Below are positions 5,659-7,431 of a DNA stretch of 7,431 bases, piece after piece. Source of the stretch: Actinomycetota bacterium (GTDB lineage: Bacteria > Actinomycetota > Thermoleophilia > Gaiellales > Gaiellaceae). The notes under the pieces are model-generated. The model searched no databases. It worked only from the letters and a program-made list of their open reading frames with translations, and had not been told where the DNA came from. Each line of letters begins with the position of its first letter. Positions within the stretch are counted from its first letter, which is position 1. The position numbers and the translations under genes were made by a program. The stretch is taken from assembly GCA_013821525.1 (NCBI GenBank), contig JACDGR010000160.1, positions 1-7,431 of the forward strand, given 5' to 3'.

Positions 5659-6180
5659 TCAGGCGAACTGCCATCGGGTCTGGCTGAACTGCGTACCTCG
5701 TGCGAAGCCAAAGATCGTCGTCGGGGTGACGCGGTAGACCAGTACCCCGCCGCGCCGAATCATCTCGCCAAGCCCGAACCAGGTGCCCTCAGGTGCGGTC
5801 AGGTGCGTGGTGTACTTCCCTTCGTAGGCGCGCGCGACCCGTTCGAGCTCTGCAGCTTCGGTCACCTTGGCGACCTCCCCTTCGACGACGACGTCGAGAT
5901 TCTCGTCGAGGGTGTTGCGGCCCGTCGTCAGGACGCAATGTGGATTCCGCTCGAGGTTCTTCGCCTTGCGTTCGTCCGAGCCCGTGCAGAAATACATCGC
6001 GTCGGCGTACCAGGCGGCCAACAGCGGAGTGACGTGTGGGCGTCCATCTGCGCGGACGGTTGAAAGCCAGAACACCTCCGCTTCCTCGAGGTGACGACGC
6101 CCCGCCGCCCACTCTGTCGGACGCGCTCCCTCACTACTGAACCCAGCATCGAGTTCTGTCGAGGGCTCTCTCGGTTCCAT
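5659..6180 (-). CDS. PPOX-class flavin- or F420-dependent protein (pyridoxamine 5'-phosphate oxidase-like)
   Basis: A complete 173-residue split-barrel protein. After about 20 variable residues come 'EEAEVFWLSTVRADGRPHV' (32-50) and 'TPLLAAWYADAMYFCTGSDE' (51-70), the strands that carry the cofactor site. Next is 'RKAKNLERNPHCVLTTG' (71-87), and the tail 'TPTTIFGFARGTQFSQTRW' (152-170) is a signature of this subgroup. Family members bind FMN or F420 and act as reductases or oxidases on small molecules; true pyridoxamine oxidase activity is not implied. The ATG at 6180-6178 is chosen because AGAAGGAG lies seven bases upstream, and the open frame upstream lacks conserved sequence. The DUF899 gene follows 82 bases later on the same strand. 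Nothing appears missing. The cofactor cannot be decided from the sequence. Confidence 0.88.
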   Translation of the reverse strand: MEPREPSTELDAGFSSEGARPTEWAAGRRHLEEAEVFWLSTVRADGRPHVTPLLAAWYADAMYFCTGSDERKAKNLERNPHCVLTTGRNTLDENLDVVVEGEVAKVTEAAELERVARAYEGKYTTHLTAPEGTWFGLGEMIRRGGVLVYRVTPTTIFGFARGTQFSQTRWQFA

Positions 6181-6219
6181 ATCGATGCTCCTTCTCGTAG
6201 AGACGCGCGCGCCATCGGT

Positions 6220-6234
6220 GCAGGCGGCGCCTGC
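6220..6234. promoter_or_regulatory. 15-bp palindrome upstream of PPOX gene
   Basis: GCAGGCGGCGCCTGC is a perfect 7-bp inverted repeat around one central base, centred about 47 bases upstream of the PPOX start. The spacing suits an operator for a dimeric repressor controlling the PPOX-DUF899-cupin operon. In GC-rich DNA such a palindrome could be chance, and I see no convincing -10 or -35 beside it. Confidence 0.3.
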
Positions 6235-6303
6235 CGACAGACTTACGCAAACGCTGGGCGCTCGTGTTGCTATCTGCCTGCGCTGTGGACGTGGCACGCG
6301 AGA

Positions 6304-6476
6304 CGCTGGATCCGCTCGTACGTCGTGCGGGAAGCCGACGGGACGCTCGGCTGCTCGGCGCTCGAGCTCGCGGCGCCTCTCTCTGGGGCACACGGGTGGG
6401 CGTGCCGGCGACCGAGATCCGCGAGGTCGTGGACGTCGTCCTGATCCGCCCCGACCCGGTTCGTCCCGCCGCTTGA
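6304..6476 (+). pseudogene. DUF4242-like (nickel-binding type) protein remnant, truncated and frameshifted
   Basis: From 6304 one frame reads 'RWIRSYVVREADGTLGC', the core of a DUF4242-type small protein. It then loses resemblance over about 20 codons. From about 6396 a second frame reads 'VGVPATEIREVVDVVLIRPD' and ends 'PVRPAA' at TGA 6474-6476, matching the same family's C-terminus. The N-terminal third, normally some 30-40 residues before 'RWIRSY', cannot be recovered in any frame upstream, and no start codon with a ribosome-binding site fits. It is therefore a truncated relic with at least one indel around 6360-6395. The family is of ferredoxin-like fold, sometimes annotated as nickel-binding; its cellular role is not established. 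A strong hairpin follows 14 bases after the stop. Confidence 0.62.
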
Positions 6477-6490
6477 CACGGAGGAGCGAA

Positions 6491-6520
6491 GCCGGCGCGG
6501 AGCATCGCCTCCGCGCCGGC
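6491..6520 (+). terminator. Perfect 12-bp hairpin downstream of the DUF4242-like remnant
   Basis: GCCGGCGCGGAG and CTCCGCGCCGGC pair perfectly around the loop CATCGC, 14 bases after the stop. No U-tract follows directly; a TTTT appears about 20 bases later, after a further GC-rich segment. It could be a terminator in a high-GC genome, where U-less hairpins are common, for the plus strand or for either strand. Confidence 0.6.
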
Positions 6521-6590
6521 CGGGCCTCGCGGGCCGCCCATTTTGTAACGGCGCCTAAAGGAGTTGCCCCAAAGCGTCGAATAGGGCGGC

Positions 6591-6713
6591 ATGTCGACGT
6601 TCTACAACCTGGTCTTCGGGGGCGCGATCGCAATCGCCATCGTGCTGGCCTTCTGGCTGATGCTCGGGTTCGTCGAGGACATGCGGCACGAGCTGGAGCG
6701 GCCGCCCCGGTGA
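6591..6713 (+). CDS. Tiny single-pass membrane protein (40 aa)
   Basis: The ATG at 6591 opens a 40-residue protein with one clear transmembrane helix ('VFGGAIAIAIVLAFWLMLGF', residues 8-27) followed by a charged cytoplasmic-type tail ('VEDMRHELERPPR'). No ribosome-binding site is strong: AGGG lies nine bases upstream. The stop overlaps the GTG of the next small gene (GTGA), a coupling signal that makes chance less likely. I do not recognise a family. The acidic-then-basic tail could serve as a docking segment for a larger complex. Codon use is G/C-biased in this frame. Expression is not proven. Confidence 0.6.
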   Translation: MSTFYNLVFGGAIAIAIVLAFWLMLGFVEDMRHELERPPR

Positions 6714-6817
6714 CGGGCCTGCGGCGCTCCGAGCCTCTCCTGCTCCGGCTCGTCTTCCACGCGCTCGCCGTGGCCCTGTGCGCTGCGGTCGTCTACGGCG
6801 CGCTGACCACGAGCTAG
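6710..6817 (+). CDS. Tiny single-pass membrane protein (35 aa), coupled to preceding gene
   Basis: The GTG at 6710 overlaps the preceding stop as GTGA and opens a 35-residue protein: a short Arg-containing head ('MTGLRRSEP'), one hydrophobic helix ('LLLRLVFHALAVALCAAVVY', residues 10-29) and a brief tail. The positive head suggests the N-terminus stays inside. It has no recognised family. The four-base overlap with another single-helix protein suggests the two are made together and may pair in the membrane. Being so short, it could still be a chance frame. Confidence 0.52.
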   Translation: MTGLRRSEPLLLRLVFHALAVALCAAVVYGALTTS

Positions 6818-6853
6818 ACGCTCGGCGAGCACCAAAAGGCTACTCGGCGCCCC

Positions 6854-6899
6854 TATACACACGCGTCGAAAGCTGCCAGCATCGGGCCCTCTGCTGGCA
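6854..6899 (+). promoter_or_regulatory. Possible promoter and inverted repeat before the DUF6220-like gene
   Basis: TATACA at 6854-6859 resembles a -10 box, but no good -35 is found at the usual distance. Downstream, TGCCAGCA (6874-6881) and TGCTGGCA (6892-6899) form a perfect 8-bp inverted repeat around a 10-base spacer, ending about 20 bases before the GTG of the membrane-protein gene. In that position it could be a repressor operator or a leader-RNA hairpin near the ribosome-binding site. Confidence 0.4.
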
Positions 6900-6919
6900 A
6901 ACAGACCGAGGGGGTTGGA

Positions 6920-7351
6920 GTGCGTTCCGCGTTCAAGTATCTCGCCGGATTGTTTTTCGTCGGGATCGTCGTCCAGGTGGGGCTCGCAGGAATCGGCGCC
7001 TTTCACGCCGTGAACAAGAACGACGACGGGCCAATCGCGAAGGACAAGGCGTCCGACTGGTACAGCGCGCACGGGATTGTCGGATCGGTGCTGGTGCTGG
7101 TTGCGCTCTTGCTACTGATCGTTGCGCTGATCGCGCGCGACAAGACCTGGCGCAAGCAAGCCGGCGTGTTGTTCGTGTTGATGATCCTGCAGCTCGTCTT
7201 CGCCGGACTCGGCTCCAGCGTCTGGGCGCTCGGGTTCCTGCATCCGATCAATGCCCTCGCGATCTTCGCGCTCTCCGGGATGCTCGCTCACTCGGCGTGG
7301 CGGTCGACTACCGACCCGCCCGTGAGTCCCGCAGCAGCATCCGTCGTCTAG
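6920..7351 (+). CDS. DUF6220-like four-helix membrane protein
   Basis: A complete 143-residue integral membrane protein with four hydrophobic stretches at about residues 8-30, 51-72, 80-98 and 105-126. Family-like features are 'VVQVGLAGIGAF' at the end of helix 1, 'AHGIVGSVLVLVALLLL' in helix 2 and 'LHPINALAIFALSGMLAH' in helix 4. Conserved histidines H51 and H108 sit near the helix ends, an arrangement that in other four-helix proteins can bind haem or quinone, but this is speculation. The loop between helices 1 and 2 is charged ('NKNDDGPIAKDKASDW'), as is the one between 2 and 3. The GTG at 6920 has GAGGGGG five bases upstream. Function of the family is unknown. It stands alone on the plus strand, about 100 bases after the tiny membrane-protein genes. 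Confidence 0.8.
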   Translation: MRSAFKYLAGLFFVGIVVQVGLAGIGAFHAVNKNDDGPIAKDKASDWYSAHGIVGSVLVLVALLLLIVALIARDKTWRKQAGVLFVLMILQLVFAGLGSSVWALGFLHPINALAIFALSGMLAHSAWRSTTDPPVSPAAASVV

Positions 7352-7368
7352 CGACCTCACGAGCGTGC

Positions 7369-7394
7369 GGGGCCTCGCCACCACGGGGCCTCGC
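7369..7394. repeat. Short direct repeat after the DUF6220-like gene
   Basis: GGGGCCTCGC occurs at 7369-7378 and again at 7385-7394 with a six-base spacer. It is too short and GC-rich to assign a role; nothing else is recognised in the last 80 bases. Confidence 0.35.
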
Positions 7395-7431
7395 AACGCG
7401 AATCAGCCGCGAGCGACCGCCGCGACAGCAC

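Noticed and set aside
6185..6817. Long plus-strand frame ending with the 35-residue membrane protein
   Set aside because: Its first 170 residues are Arg-rich with no domain and cross the DUF4242-like relic and the hairpin; only the last part from GTG 6710 looks real.
1..7431. CRISPR array, tRNA or attachment site
   Set aside because: No regularly spaced repeats, tRNA-like cloverleaf or tRNA-end duplication was seen on either strand.

Overview
The window is high-GC bacterial DNA, with G or C at most third codon positions and frequent GTG or TTG starts. Several small protein families look like those of high-GC Actinomycetota: a CxxC/CxxC zinc-ribbon protein, a DUF4242-like protein, a short DUF899 protein and a DUF6220-like membrane protein. 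The class Thermoleophilia is my best guess, from family resemblance only. No tRNA, rRNA or CRISPR array is visible.

Layout. (1) 1-1109, minus strand: a type IV toxin-antitoxin-like pair. A complete AbiEii/AbiGii nucleotidyltransferase toxin is followed, with a GTGA stop/start overlap, by an AbiEi-like antitoxin that runs off the left edge. Toxin first is the reverse of classical abiE. An imperfect inverted repeat (1118-1156) lies in its promoter region. (2) 1270-2822: decaying genes. An excisionase-type HTH gene is frameshifted. The C-terminal end of an acetylxylan-esterase-like gene and a collapsed ROK sugar kinase still keep their GTGA overlap. A small hypothetical gene has a doubtful 3' end beside a hairpin, and a zinc-ribbon gene is broken by one base. 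(3) 2908-4393: an apparently intact IS1182-type insertion sequence with 17/18-matching terminal repeats and a full DDE transposase. (4) 4423-6180, minus strand: a probable operon of PPOX-class flavoprotein, DUF899 thioredoxin-like protein (frameshifted) and cupin. (5) 6304-7351, plus strand: a DUF4242-like remnant ending at a strong hairpin, two tiny single-helix membrane proteins coupled by GTGA, and a four-helix DUF6220-like membrane protein behind an inverted repeat.

How the genes relate. The TA-like pair should be co-transcribed and translationally coupled, with the antitoxin probably repressing its own promoter. The PPOX, DUF899 and cupin genes are collinear and closely spaced; their families suggest redox or small-molecule handling, but no substrate can be read from the sequence. 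The small membrane proteins and the DUF6220 gene form a separate membrane-protein stretch. The toxin, transposase, PPOX, cupin and DUF6220 genes are intact, while five or six neighbours carry small frameshifts. The AXE1 and ROK genes also lost large segments, so real decay is present; base-calling error could explain some single-base breaks.
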